A stretch of 64,000 nt of DNA from Niallia taxi (GTDB lineage Bacteria > Bacillota > Bacilli > Bacillales > Cytobacillaceae), in NCBI RefSeq assembly GCF_032818155.1, contig NZ_CP102590.1:992001-1056000 (forward strand). The letters run 5' to 3'. The notes below the pieces were generated by a model. The model worked only from the letters and a program-made list of their open reading frames with translations. It made no database searches and was not told the DNA's origin. This document shows, in pieces, positions 1-8,986 of this stretch (its first letter is position 1; each line of letters begins with the position of its first letter). Position numbers and translations under genes: made by a program.

Positions 1-1
1 T

Positions 2-931
2 AAAGGTGGGCTTGTCGACCTTCCGGCGATGCTTATTATTTTAGCCATCACTGCATTGGTCTCAAAAGGTGTAAAAGAAAGTATTAAGTTCAACAATATT
101 ATGGTTTTCGTTAAACTAGCAGTTATCCTATTATTCATTATTGTCGGTGTTTGGTATGTGAAGCCAGATAACTGGACTCCATTCATGCCATTTGGTTTCA
201 ATGGGGTAATTACCGGAGCGGCAACTGTTTTCTTTGCATATATCGGCTTTGATGTTATCGCAACAGCTTCTGAAGAAGTGAAAAACCCAGGCAAAACAAT
301 GCCTATTGGTATTATCGGGTCACTGGCAATTTGTACAGTATTATATATTGCGGTATCAGCTGTCTTAACTGGAATGATTCCATTCACACAACTTGGTGTA
401 GGAGCGCCAGTGTCACTTGCATTAGAATCAGTAGGACAAGATGCGATTGCAGGGATTATATCGATTGGGGCAGTAATGGGGATTACAACAGTTATTCTAG
501 CGTTGATTTACGCACAAGTGCGTTTAAGCTATGCAATGAGCCGTGATGGTCTTCTTCCGAAGATGCTTTCTTCTGTAAACAATAAGACAAAAACACCATT
601 CAAAAATACATGGCTGACAGGAATTATTGCTGCATGTATCGCTGGTTTTGTAGATTTGTCTACACTGGCTCATTTAGTAAACATGGGGACATTGGCAGCC
701 TTTACGTTAATTTCAATCGCGATTATTGTATTGCGTAAAAAATTCCCTGAGCTTAAAGGTTCCTTCCGGGTACCATTCGTACCTGCATTGCCAATCATCA
801 GTGCCCTTCTTTGTATTGGTTTAGCAATCAGCTTGCCAGGAATTACTTGGATTGCTTTTGTTATTTGGCTGGCAGTTGGAACGGTCATTTACTTCGTATT
901 TTCAAGGAAAAATAGTAAATTGAATAATTAA
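2..931 (+). CDS. Amino-acid permease, APC superfamily (5' end outside window)
   Basis: This is the C-terminal part of a cytoplasmic-membrane amino-acid/cation transporter. The reading frame is already open at base 2, and an internal Met lies at base 29, so the true start is upstream. Visible are the family pattern SKGVKESIKFNNIMV, about seven hydrophobic helices, and the conserved stretch FFAYIGFDVIATASEEVKNP typical of the cationic amino-acid (CAT/YfnA-like) branch. A strong terminator follows directly. The substrate cannot be told from this fragment. The family call is secure; the specificity is unknown. Confidence 0.85.
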   Translation, partial: KGGLVDLPAMLIILAITALVSKGVKESIKFNNIMVFVKLAVILLFIIVGVWYVKPDNWTPFMPFGFNGVITGAATVFFAYIGFDVIATASEEVKNPGKTMPIGIIGSLAICTVLYIAVSAVLTGMIPFTQLGVGAPVSLALESVGQDAIAGIISIGAVMGITTVILALIYAQVRLSYAMSRDGLLPKMLSSVNNKTKTPFKNTWLTGIIAACIAGFVDLSTLAHLVNMGTLAAFTLISIAIIVLRKKFPELKGSFRVPFVPALPIISALLCIGLAISLPGITWIAFVIWLAVGTVIYFVFSRKNSKLNN

Positions 932-936
932 TTGGA

Positions 937-960
937 AAGCAGCCATTGGCTGCTTTTTTG
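937..960 (+). terminator. Rho-independent terminator of the permease gene
   Basis: An 8-bp perfect stem (AAGCAGCC / GGCTGCTT, loop ATT) is followed by a T run. Confidence 0.85.
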
Positions 961-979
961 TTTTGTATGAAGGCAAAAT

Positions 980-1016
980 AAACGACAGCTGCTAATATTT
1001 GCAACTGTCGTGAGTG
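980..1016 (-). terminator. Probable terminator of the acetyltransferase gene
   Basis: The inverted repeat CGACAGCTGC / GCAACTGTCG has one G-T pair and is followed on the minus strand by TTTATTTTG. It lies just past the stop of the minus-strand gene. Confidence 0.5.
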
Positions 1017-1022
1017 TTAAGC

Positions 1023-1499
1023 CTAATTAAGCTTCTTTATGTACCATGCATCCATCGCTGAGTGCTCTGACCCATCTAATGGCTTCGCTAATAGCTCAAA
1101 TTCAAACTTTTCATAGAGAGCACACGCAGCCTTTAATTGTTGGCGTGTCTCCAAATAGCAATTATTATAATGCTTTGCAGCAAAGTCCAAGGCAGTTTCC
1201 ATCAGAAGGTTAGCATAGCCTTTTCCTTGGGCTTTAGAGCTTAAATACAGCTTTTGTAATTCACAGGTCCTGCTTTCTTCATTGAAAGGGGCTATTCCTA
1301 TGCCGCCGACCACTTCACCATCATGTATTGCCACCCAGTAGGCAGCAGATTCCAACGAATTGTAGTAAGAGGTCAAATTATCTAAAGATGGATCAAAATA
1401 AGCAGTGCCTTTAATATTTAAACCGACAGACTCAAGTGAATGACGGATGATGGCAGCTATTGTTTCATTGTCTTGATGTTCTATCTCTCTAACAATCAT
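1023..1499 (-). CDS. GNAT family N-acetyltransferase
   Basis: A 158-residue cytosolic protein, the usual size for a single GNAT domain, which transfers acetyl from acetyl-CoA to an amine. The acetyl-CoA loop is visible as QGKGYANLLM (about residues 91-100), preceded by the beta-4 strand LQKLYLSS and followed by the ACALYEKFEF motif common in the family. The ATG start has AAGGGGA 7-8 nt upstream. It is a single-gene unit pointing away from the GGDEF-EAL gene. The acceptor substrate is not predictable. Confidence 0.85.
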   Translation of the reverse strand: MIVREIEHQDNETIAAIIRHSLESVGLNIKGTAYFDPSLDNLTSYYNSLESAAYWVAIHDGEVVGGIGIAPFNEESRTCELQKLYLSSKAQGKGYANLLMETALDFAAKHYNNCYLETRQQLKAACALYEKFEFELLAKPLDGSEHSAMDAWYIKKLN

Positions 1500-1888
1500 T
1501 TAATATTCCCCTTTGTTCTATGTGATAAGTAAATGTTACCTCATTTTTTTGAAAATACAAATAGTTTTACAGGTGGTTTATTGTAACACTAAGTTTAACT
1601 GAAGGAGGAAATGGGTAAATTGAACTATAATTTTTCTGGAATGAAGGAAGCTCTTTGTTATTTTTTATTACTTTGAAAGTAAGAAATTGGTGATAGAAAA
1701 ATAAGATCTATACACAAATATACTCCTCTGAAGGTGTTAACTGATTGTCAAACATTAACAAATGCGTATATCTTCCTTTCTTGATTAGTTGCAATATATA
1801 ATAGGTCTAAAGTAGTGTGTTCGGGTCTTTAGTGGGAGGTTAGTTATGATTAATCCAATTTTGTATTTTTCTATGTTGTATTATTTGT
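1500..1888. other. Intergenic region with divergent promoters
   Basis: No gene longer than about 35 codons is seen. A TATAAT at 1797-1802 could serve the GGDEF-EAL gene, though no good -35 is visible. A strong ribosome site GGGAGG (1834-1839) sits 6 nt before an ATG at 1846. That ATG opens a 34-codon frame ending at 1950, out of frame with the downstream gene. Confidence 0.4.
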
Positions 1889-4279
1889 GTGCCGTTGCTA
1901 AATATAAATATGTTTGTAACTACAACAGTTGCAGGGAAGAAAATGCATGAAGCATTATATACTTTATTTTTAGCTATTATATGTGGTTTTATCATTTCTA
2001 TTATTCCTTATATAGGTCTATTAAGTATAAGAGCTATGGAATTGTCGAAAGTAAGTTTACTGCTTACTTTTAAAAATACTGTATATACAATTTTATTCTG
2101 TTTTGTAAGTTTTTTGCTGCTGAGTACTATTGGAAAGGTTGCGGTTAAGCCATCTAGGTATAATACAAACAAAAAGAAGGGGATTATTCCTTATTTAGTA
2201 TTGAGTGTTGTGGTTGCTGCATTTATCTTACTTTATATTGTTTATTTATTAGATAGAGTTTACTCCATTCCTTTATATTTAAATAATATTAATGTTTTTT
2301 ATTCTGTTACACTTTTAACAACCTCTATTTATAATATAGCGCGAATTATTGAGCATCTTCATATAGATCAATTAATGATTAATAGGGGAATAACTTATAC
2401 GAAGAGTTCCATTTTCTTTACGGTATTCAGTATTTCTTTTGGTTCAACCATCTACATGTTTATACAAAGTTTATTCCAAGCTGCAGGTTTCTCTATCGTT
2501 ATGGTCTCTATTATCAGTTTACTTGTATTATTTATCATAACGATTAATTATATTGAAAACCAAATGATTTATCAGAATGGTACAGTAGAGAATCAAAATA
2601 TGAAACTTAAAATAAATGAACAGCAATTCAGATCATTATTTCAGTATAATCCGGATGCGATTTTTATTTTAGATTTGGAAGGGAATTTCAAAGAAGTAAA
2701 TCCTTCTGCTTTAACGTTAACTGGTTACACATTAAGAGAGGTTCTCCAGCTGAAAATAACAGACCTTGTGTTAAAAGAAGAAACGGAAGGATTAACGGCA
2801 TTTCTTCATGAGGTTATAAAAGGAAGCAGTATCTGCTTTGAGACCTTTATCTACACTAAAGATGCTCAACGTGTAAATCTCAATATTACAGCAACACAGA
2901 TTAAAATAGATGATTCTATCACAGGTATATATGTCATTGCCCAGGATGTAACAGAACAAAATCAAGTGCAAGATAAGGTAAACTTCTTAGCGTATCACGA
3001 TGAGCTTACAGGACTGTTGAATCGTCGTGGGATTTATGGACAGGTAGATGAGCAAATAAATAAGGGGACTAATTTTGCGACAATTTTAATTGATGTTGAT
3101 ATGTTCAAGGACATTAATGACCATCTTGGTCATGCAGCTGGGGATACATTGCTTAGCCTTATTGCAAAAAGGTTCCAAAATACCATTAAGGATAGAGGGT
3201 TAATTGGAAGACTTGGTGGAGATGAATTTCTAATCTGCTTTACTGAGATGAAAAGCTCAGCAGAAGTTAAATGTTTGATAAAAGATATTCAAACAGATAT
3301 GAAGCGCCCCTTTAAAATAGCAGGTGTGCAAAAAGAAATCACACTGAGTATCGGTGTTTCTTATTACCCAAATGATGGCGACGATTGTGAAACGTTAATA
3401 AAGCATGCCGATATGGCGATGTATGCTGCCAAAAAAGCTGGACGGAATAACTATTCAGAATATGAATCATGCTTAGAGCATGATATGCTTTCGAAAATTA
3501 CGATGTACGAAGAAATCAAAAATTCTATACAGGAGGAACAGTTTGAACTCTATTATCAACCTAAACACAGTGTAAAAGATGAGAATATTGTTGGTGTTGA
3601 GGCTCTTATACGTTGGCCGCATCCCGAAAAGGGATTTATCAGCCCTGGAGAATTTATACCTTTAGCAGAGGATACAGATTTAATTATTCCGTTAGGTAAC
3701 TGGGTAATTAGAAAAGCCTTTAGACAGTATAGAGAGTGGAATACAATTTCTCCAATTGACTTGCACTTGTCAATAAACATTTCACCAAAACAGTTTATTG
3801 ACGATAATTTTATCCCGTTTTTATTAAGAAGCGTAAAAGAGTTTTCCGTTTCACCAAAAAAAATAGATTTAGAGATAACTGAAAGTTTAGCTATTGAAAA
3901 TACCGAATTAACATTAGAAAAAATCAATCAATTAAAAAAGATTGGTTTTAAAATTACTATGGATGATTTTGGTACCGGATATACGTCATTAACGTACTTA
4001 TCTAAATTTCCATTGGATAGAATTAAAATAGATCAATCCTTTATTAGAGATATTACAAGCAATAAGAACCATGCTGCTATCGTTCAATCATTAGTATCAG
4101 TTGCTAAGAATCTTGATATCAAAGTAACCGCAGAAGGTGTTGAAACAAAGGATCAACTACTGTATTTGCAAGAATGGGATTGTGATGAAATTCAAGGATA
4201 TTATTATAGTAAACCAATACCTTCTAATTCTTTCGTTGAATATCATCATAAAAAAATGAAAAGGTACTTAATGACATAA
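1889..4279 (+). CDS. Membrane PAS-GGDEF-EAL protein (c-di-GMP synthase/phosphodiesterase)
   Basis: About 796 residues. Residues 1-230 hold roughly six to seven hydrophobic helices, about 240-355 a PAS sensor (QYNPDAIFILDLEGNF), about 365-520 a GGDEF domain and about 535-785 an EAL domain. The GGDEF signature is intact (LGGDEF, about 443-447). The EAL domain keeps EAL (571-573), an ITESLA motif, DDFGTGYTSL, KIDQSF and AEGVET, so both catalytic sites look competent. Such proteins make and/or hydrolyse cyclic di-GMP. The GTG start at 1889 has no ribosome site; a good one points to an ATG at 1846 in another frame. Internal ATG at 1910 is an alternative start. No co-directional partner gene. Confidence 0.9.
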   Translation: MPLLNINMFVTTTVAGKKMHEALYTLFLAIICGFIISIIPYIGLLSIRAMELSKVSLLLTFKNTVYTILFCFVSFLLLSTIGKVAVKPSRYNTNKKKGIIPYLVLSVVVAAFILLYIVYLLDRVYSIPLYLNNINVFYSVTLLTTSIYNIARIIEHLHIDQLMINRGITYTKSSIFFTVFSISFGSTIYMFIQSLFQAAGFSIVMVSIISLLVLFIITINYIENQMIYQNGTVENQNMKLKINEQQFRSLFQYNPDAIFILDLEGNFKEVNPSALTLTGYTLREVLQLKITDLVLKEETEGLTAFLHEVIKGSSICFETFIYTKDAQRVNLNITATQIKIDDSITGIYVIAQDVTEQNQVQDKVNFLAYHDELTGLLNRRGIYGQVDEQINKGTNFATILIDVDMFKDINDHLGHAAGDTLLSLIAKRFQNTIKDRGLIGRLGGDEFLICFTEMKSSAEVKCLIKDIQTDMKRPFKIAGVQKEITLSIGVSYYPNDGDDCETLIKHADMAMYAAKKAGRNNYSEYESCLEHDMLSKITMYEEIKNSIQEEQFELYYQPKHSVKDENIVGVEALIRWPHPEKGFISPGEFIPLAEDTDLIIPLGNWVIRKAFRQYREWNTISPIDLHLSINISPKQFIDDNFIPFLLRSVKEFSVSPKKIDLEITESLAIENTELTLEKINQLKKIGFKITMDDFGTGYTSLTYLSKFPLDRIKIDQSFIRDITSNKNHAAIVQSLVSVAKNLDIKVTAEGVETKDQLLYLQEWDCDEIQGYYYSKPIPSNSFVEYHHKKMKRYLMT

Positions 4280-4301
4280 GATTTTATTTATAATTAAAGC
4301 T

Positions 4302-4329
4302 AAAGAAGCTGCATTTTGCAGCTTCTTTG
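4302..4329 (+). terminator. Terminator of the GGDEF-EAL gene
   Basis: An 11- to 12-bp perfect stem AAGAAGCTGCA / TGCAGCTTCTT with a short T loop is followed by a modest T run. Confidence 0.75.
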
Positions 4330-4384
4330 TTAGTTATTTGAGCTTGGCAGCAAAAAATTACATTAACGAAATTTTCCAGACCTA

Positions 4385-4486
4385 TCATTTTCTGAGGATG
4401 GCGATTATCTGAGCAACAGAGCCAATATCTTCTAAAAAGAGTACAAAAAAGAATACGATAGTACAGTAAGCCTTATAGTCATTTAC
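4385..4486 (-). other. Possible small membrane peptide frame without a standard start
   Basis: On the minus strand, a GGAGGAG ribosome site (about 4491-4497) lies upstream of an open frame of 33 codons after a GTA codon (4484-4486). The frame encodes NDYKAYCTIVFFFVLFLED and then GSVAQIIAILRK, a plausible single-helix peptide. There is no ATG/GTG/TTG in this frame. The nearby ATG at 4482 is out of frame and gives only 16 codons. It could be a decayed small gene or chance. Confidence 0.25.
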
Positions 4487-4531
4487 AAAACTCCTCCAGA
4501 AAAATATAGTGGTGATAGGAGGTGCAACAAC

Positions 4532-5920
4532 ATGAATAAAATACAATTTCCGAAAGATTTTTTATGGGGAACTGCTTCAAGTGGTCCTCAAAGTGAAGGA
4601 TATAAACATAAGACAAATGACTCTATATGGGATTATTGGTATAAAAAAGAACCAGAAAGGTTTTACAACCAGGTTGGGCCGGAAATGACTTCCAATGTGT
4701 ACGAACAATATACGGAGGATGTAAGCATAATGAAAGAGCTAAACCTGAATTCCTTCCGTACGTCAATTCAATGGTCGAGGTTAATTAAGGACTTTGAAAC
4801 AGGTGAAGTCGATCAAGAGGCTGCTCAATTTTACAACCGTTATATTGACGAAATGATTGCAAATGGCATTGAACCGATGATGAATCTGTTTCATTTCGAC
4901 ATGCCATATGAGCTGGAACAAAAGTACGGTGGTTTCAAAAGCAGACATGTTGTGGATCTGTATGTAAAGTTTGCAGAGGCAGCGTTTGCGTTGTTTGGGG
5001 ATCGCGTTAAGTATTGGATTTCTTTTAATGAACCTGTAGCTTATACAAAGGGAGCGTATTGGCATAATCTTATTTATCCAAATGAAATGAGTATGCAATC
5101 ATATGTTCAAGCAAACTATCATATATTGCTTGCCCATTCATTAATTGTAAGCGCATACCGTAAGGGTAACTATAGTGGTGAATTTGGTATTGTTGTTGAT
5201 TTGCTGCCACCAATACCTCGAAGTGAAAACCCTGCAGACGTGGAAGCAGGCAGGATTGCTGATTTGTTTATTAACTTAATTTTTATGGATCCATGTGTAA
5301 GAGGGGAATATGATCAAGATTATTTGAACATCTTGAAAAAGCATGACTGTATGTTTCATTATCATATAGAGGATTTAGAGGCAATTAAAGAAAATACAGT
5401 AGACTTTATCGGCATCAATTACTATCAGCCGATGCGCGTTAAAGCTAGGGATAGTATGCCGAACCCATTTTCACCCTTCACACCAGAATGGTATTATGAT
5501 CCATATGAAATGCCGAACAGAAGAATGAATGAATATAGAGGTTGGGAAATATATCCGAAAGCCTTATACGATATTGCCATGCGTGTGAAAAATGAATATG
5601 GCAATATTAAGTGGTATGTTTCGGAAAACGGCATGGGTGTGCAAGGTGAGGAAAGATTTAAAAACAAGGATGGCTTCATTGAAGATGATTATCGAATTGA
5701 TTTCATCAAGGAGCATTTGGGATGGCTGGCAAAGGCTATTGATGAAGGATCTAATTGCTTTGGCTATCACCTATGGACATTTGTCGATAACTGGTCATGG
5801 ACGAATGCTTATAAAAACAGATATGGTCTTGTATCATTAAATCTTGATAATACGGAGAGAACGATTAAAAAGTCTGGTAACTGGATAAAAGAAGCTATAA
5901 AAAACAATGATTTCTCTTAA
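4532..5920 (+). CDS. GH1 6-phospho-beta-glucosidase
   Basis: 462 residues, the normal length for glycoside hydrolase family 1. It would hydrolyse beta-glucosides, most likely 6-phosphorylated by a PTS, in the cytosol. The N-terminal signature FPKDFLWGTASSGPQSEG, the acid/base NEP (Glu167) and the nucleophile SENG (Glu365) are all present. Ribosome site TAGGAGGTG precedes the ATG. It heads a three-gene operon with an RpiR regulator and a PTS IIC permease, which supports a phosphorylated disaccharide such as cellobiose or an aryl-beta-glucoside. The exact sugar is inferred. Confidence 0.88.
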   Translation: MNKIQFPKDFLWGTASSGPQSEGYKHKTNDSIWDYWYKKEPERFYNQVGPEMTSNVYEQYTEDVSIMKELNLNSFRTSIQWSRLIKDFETGEVDQEAAQFYNRYIDEMIANGIEPMMNLFHFDMPYELEQKYGGFKSRHVVDLYVKFAEAAFALFGDRVKYWISFNEPVAYTKGAYWHNLIYPNEMSMQSYVQANYHILLAHSLIVSAYRKGNYSGEFGIVVDLLPPIPRSENPADVEAGRIADLFINLIFMDPCVRGEYDQDYLNILKKHDCMFHYHIEDLEAIKENTVDFIGINYYQPMRVKARDSMPNPFSPFTPEWYYDPYEMPNRRMNEYRGWEIYPKALYDIAMRVKNEYGNIKWYVSENGMGVQGEERFKNKDGFIEDDYRIDFIKEHLGWLAKAIDEGSNCFGYHLWTFVDNWSWTNAYKNRYGLVSLNLDNTERTIKKSGNWIKEAIKNNDFS

Positions 5921-5956
5921 AATAATTTAAAAGACCTTTTAAAGGAATGATTAACT

Positions 5957-6703
5957 TTGTCTATCAAAGTGAACTTAGCAGAGTTTAGCGAAATTGAAAA
6001 ACAGGCCTATGAATTTATGGTCAAGCATCCAGACAAAGTGATCCAGCTTTCAGCAGATACTTTAGCAAAAGAGATGTTTGTCAGCAAACCGACAATATTT
6101 AGGGTGTGCAAAAAATTAGGATTTACTGGCATTGTGGAATATAAGCATTTTTTGATAAAAAGCAAACAAGAAAAAATGAAGGAGTTGAATCCTACCTTGC
6201 AAATGGTCGAACTGCTTCTTAAGGAATTTGACAATGATTTCACTCCTGGAAACATTACAGTATTTGAGCAGTCAAACATAGTGATTTTATATGCAACACA
6301 AGCAAGTACGATTGCGGCAAGCTTTCTGTCGAGACAGCTTACTAATCTAGGGTATTTTACAAGAATTGTTGAAGATGAATATGAATTTATCCAAGTTGCA
6401 GAAACGATTCCTGACAAATCAATTATTATTGCCATAAGCAATACAGGCGAAAATCATCTGCTTACACAGCATTTGTTAAAGGTCACTAATAAGGTCCCAA
6501 TCTTTGCGATAACAAAAAAGAATTCATCTCTGGCAAGAATTGCAGATTATGGTCTTTTTCATAATCTTGATATTAAAACGGCATCAAAAACGGTTGATAG
6601 GGAGAACCAGCTGCCATTAATGATTCTTATTCATGAGCTTGTTGAAAGATTATGGTCATCAATGCAGGAAAGAAATTTACCAAGGGGAGATTATGATGAA
6701 TAA
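5957..6703 (+). CDS. MurR/RpiR family transcriptional regulator
   Basis: 248 residues with an N-terminal RpiR helix-turn-helix (LSADTLAKEMFVSKPTIFRVCKKLGF, about 32-57) and a C-terminal SIS sugar-phosphate-binding domain (IIIAISNTGENHLL). These regulators sense a phosphosugar and control the neighbouring catabolic genes. The TTG start has AAAGGA 10 nt upstream; no ATG is available near it. It sits 36 bp after the GH1 gene, and its 3' end overlaps the permease start by 11 bp. It is therefore cotranscribed and probably autoregulates the operon. Confidence 0.88.
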   Translation: MSIKVNLAEFSEIEKQAYEFMVKHPDKVIQLSADTLAKEMFVSKPTIFRVCKKLGFTGIVEYKHFLIKSKQEKMKELNPTLQMVELLLKEFDNDFTPGNITVFEQSNIVILYATQASTIAASFLSRQLTNLGYFTRIVEDEYEFIQVAETIPDKSIIIAISNTGENHLLTQHLLKVTNKVPIFAITKKNSSLARIADYGLFHNLDIKTASKTVDRENQLPLMILIHELVERLWSSMQERNLPRGDYDE

Positions 6704-7991
6704 TTTGCTTTCCAAACTAGAAAGTAAACTAGTTCCACTAGCAACGAGAATTAGCAGCAATAAGCCTTTAAATGCCATAAAGGATTCAATGATAACAATC
6801 ATGCCATTTTTGATTGTCGGTTCCTTATTCCTCTTGGTTGCTTATTTGCCTATTCCTGGATATAGTGAATGGATGATTGGCATATTCGGGGAAAAATTCC
6901 AATCAACATTAACGAAGGTAACAGATGCTACATTTGGTATTATAGGTCTTTTTACGCTTATTAATGTTGCATATCAATATGCAAAACAACTGGACATGGA
7001 ACCGATTTTTCCAATTATGTCCTCAGTTATGTCCTTTATTATTTTAACAACTGTGACAGATGGAAGCTTTGGATTGGAATGGCTAGGAACAAAAGGTATG
7101 TTTGTTTCAATTTTAATTGCACTAGTTGCAACTCGTTTATATAAGAAATTTTACGAGTTTGGTATCGGGCCAAAAATGCCTGAAGGAGTTCCGCCAGGCG
7201 TTATCAGATCATTTTCATCCTTAATTCCTGTAGGGCTGATTGCTGCGATTGTTCTTGCATCGCAAATTGGATTCAGCTTTACACCATACAAGGATATTCA
7301 TCAATTTATATACCATATTGTACAAATGCCGTTATTAGGTTTAGGAGATAGTCTTATTTCCATTATTATCGCTGAGGTAATCGGCCAGCTGCTTTGGTTC
7401 TTCGGACTTCATGGTAATGCAATTGTAAACGCTATTATGGATCCGATTTGGCTTGGTTTATCTGCAGAGAACTTGAACGCTTTCCAGCAAGGACATGAAT
7501 TGCCTCATATCATCACGAAGCAGTTTAAAGAGATATACATGCAAATAGGTGGCTCTGGTTCTACCATTGCATTAGCATTGTGTATGACACTATTTTCCAA
7601 ATCAAAGCATTTAAAAACACTTGGTTTGCTTGCATTGCCTGCCAGCATCTTTAATATCAATGAGCCAATCATCTTTGGTTTATCTATTGTATTGAACCCA
7701 ATCATGTTTATCCCTTGGTTGATTATGACACCAATCTCTGCTGTTATTTCATTCACTGCAATGAGCACAGGGCTTGTATCAGCAACAAGCGGTGTCATCA
7801 TCCCATGGACTACACCATTGTTCATCAGTGGTTACTTAGTTTCGGGTGTAAGTGGAATGGTTCTGCAAATTGTCCTGCTTCTTGTTGGCTTCCTAATCTA
7901 CATGCCATTCTTCAAGCTGCTGGATAAACAGCTGTTGGCTCGAGAGCTGGAGGAGGCTAATGGTTCCGGGGGCTTAAAAATGTTTAAGTAA
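6693..7991 (+). CDS. PTS system lactose/cellobiose-family IIC permease
   Basis: About 433 residues, an integral membrane EIIC of the lactose/N,N-diacetylchitobiose/cellobiose family (KPLNAIKDSMITIMPFLIVGSLF near the N-terminus, FGLHGNAIVNAI, SIFNINEPIIFGLSIVLNP). It translocates a sugar that is phosphorylated by partner IIB and IIA proteins. ATGATG at 6693 follows AAGGGGAG; the longer frame from 6633 lies inside the regulator gene and lacks a ribosome site. No IIA or IIB gene is adjacent, so the phosphorylation partners must be encoded elsewhere. Confidence 0.9.
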   Translation: MMNNLLSKLESKLVPLATRISSNKPLNAIKDSMITIMPFLIVGSLFLLVAYLPIPGYSEWMIGIFGEKFQSTLTKVTDATFGIIGLFTLINVAYQYAKQLDMEPIFPIMSSVMSFIILTTVTDGSFGLEWLGTKGMFVSILIALVATRLYKKFYEFGIGPKMPEGVPPGVIRSFSSLIPVGLIAAIVLASQIGFSFTPYKDIHQFIYHIVQMPLLGLGDSLISIIIAEVIGQLLWFFGLHGNAIVNAIMDPIWLGLSAENLNAFQQGHELPHIITKQFKEIYMQIGGSGSTIALALCMTLFSKSKHLKTLGLLALPASIFNINEPIIFGLSIVLNPIMFIPWLIMTPISAVISFTAMSTGLVSATSGVIIPWTTPLFISGYLVSGVSGMVLQIVLLLVGFLIYMPFFKLLDKQLLARELEEANGSGGLKMFK

Positions 7992-8020
7992 TTCCCAAAA
8001 ATATTTATACAAAAGCAAAA

Positions 8021-8050
8021 AAAAATCCTATGGATATCCATAGGATTTTT
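8021..8050. terminator. Bidirectional terminator, perfect 30-bp palindrome
   Basis: The sequence is fully self-complementary (AAAAATCCTATGGAT then its mirror). It has T runs on both strands and lies between convergent genes, so it can end both the PTS operon and the siderophore operon. Confidence 0.85.
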
Positions 8051-8056
8051 TACTGT

Positions 8057-8968
8057 TTACTTCGAAAACAGCTTCTTAGCTTCCTCCATTGCAAGCTTGT
8101 TACCGAGTGCTGAGTAGTCAAGCCAAGGCTGATCGGAAACAACATAAACATGCTTGTTTTTGACAGCATTTAAACCTTGATAAATTGGGGATTCTTCGAG
8201 CTGCTTGAAGGCTGTTTGGGCTTTGTCGTCACTGTTTACAACGACAAAAATAGCATCAGCATCGAAATCAGGTAAAACTTCCTGGGAAATGACTTCATAT
8301 GGCTGTGTGGAATCTAATTCTTCTATTCCTGCTGCTGGCTTAAATCCTAAATCATCAAATAGTATTGGGCCAAGTGGACGTTTTGTCGTAAATACACGAA
8401 GCTCTTTAGCAGTTACACGGATAGCCATAACTTTACTGTTTTCCCCAAGTTCATCAGTAGCCAATGTTTTCACTTCACTTGTCAGGCTTTCATAGTCTGC
8501 AATGAAATCTTCCGCTTCCTGGGTGCGGTCGACGAGCTTGCCGATTGCCTTCAAATGATCGCGCCAAGTTCCCTCATCAAGGTTAAAGCTTTCTGTTGGA
8601 GCAATGTCTTTGAATTTTGAAATATCCTCCCCTGAAATTCCTTCATCAATATATATGACAGAAGGATCTAAGGCGATAACTGCTTCCATATCAGGGTCTT
8701 TTGCAGGACCAAGCTTTGTTGAATTCTTTAATCGATTCTTAACATGTGGAAGAAAATCATTTAGCTCACCGCCGACAACAGAGCCGACAGGAGTTATTCC
8801 TAATGCAAGGAGGTCATTTGTAAGATGGATTGAAAGAGACGCGATTTTTGGTTCGTCTTTTTCTGTTTTAGTGTCACTTGCCTTACTGTCAGTTGAGGAT
8901 GTTTGTCCGCAAGCAGCAAGAATTAATAACAGCATTGCTGTGAATACCATAAGTAGTTGCTTGTTCAT
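8057..8968 (-). CDS. Ferri-siderophore ABC transporter substrate-binding lipoprotein
   Basis: 303 residues. A lipoprotein signal (ILAAC, Cys20) anchors it outside the membrane. The mature part is a class III periplasmic-type binding fold (IASLSIHLTNDLLALGITPVG, DPDMEAVIALDPSVIYID). It captures iron-siderophore and hands it to the two permeases encoded upstream in the same operon. It is the last gene of the operon, 18 bp after the second permease, with AGGAG before the ATG. Resembles the YfiY/FeuA group; the particular siderophore is not predictable. Confidence 0.88.
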   Translation of the reverse strand: MNKQLLMVFTAMLLLILAACGQTSSTDSKASDTKTEKDEPKIASLSIHLTNDLLALGITPVGSVVGGELNDFLPHVKNRLKNSTKLGPAKDPDMEAVIALDPSVIYIDEGISGEDISKFKDIAPTESFNLDEGTWRDHLKAIGKLVDRTQEAEDFIADYESLTSEVKTLATDELGENSKVMAIRVTAKELRVFTTKRPLGPILFDDLGFKPAAGIEELDSTQPYEVISQEVLPDFDADAIFVVVNSDDKAQTAFKQLEESPIYQGLNAVKNKHVYVVSDQPWLDYSALGNKLAMEEAKKLFSK

Positions 8969-8986
8969 TGTGTTCTCCTCGGTGAA

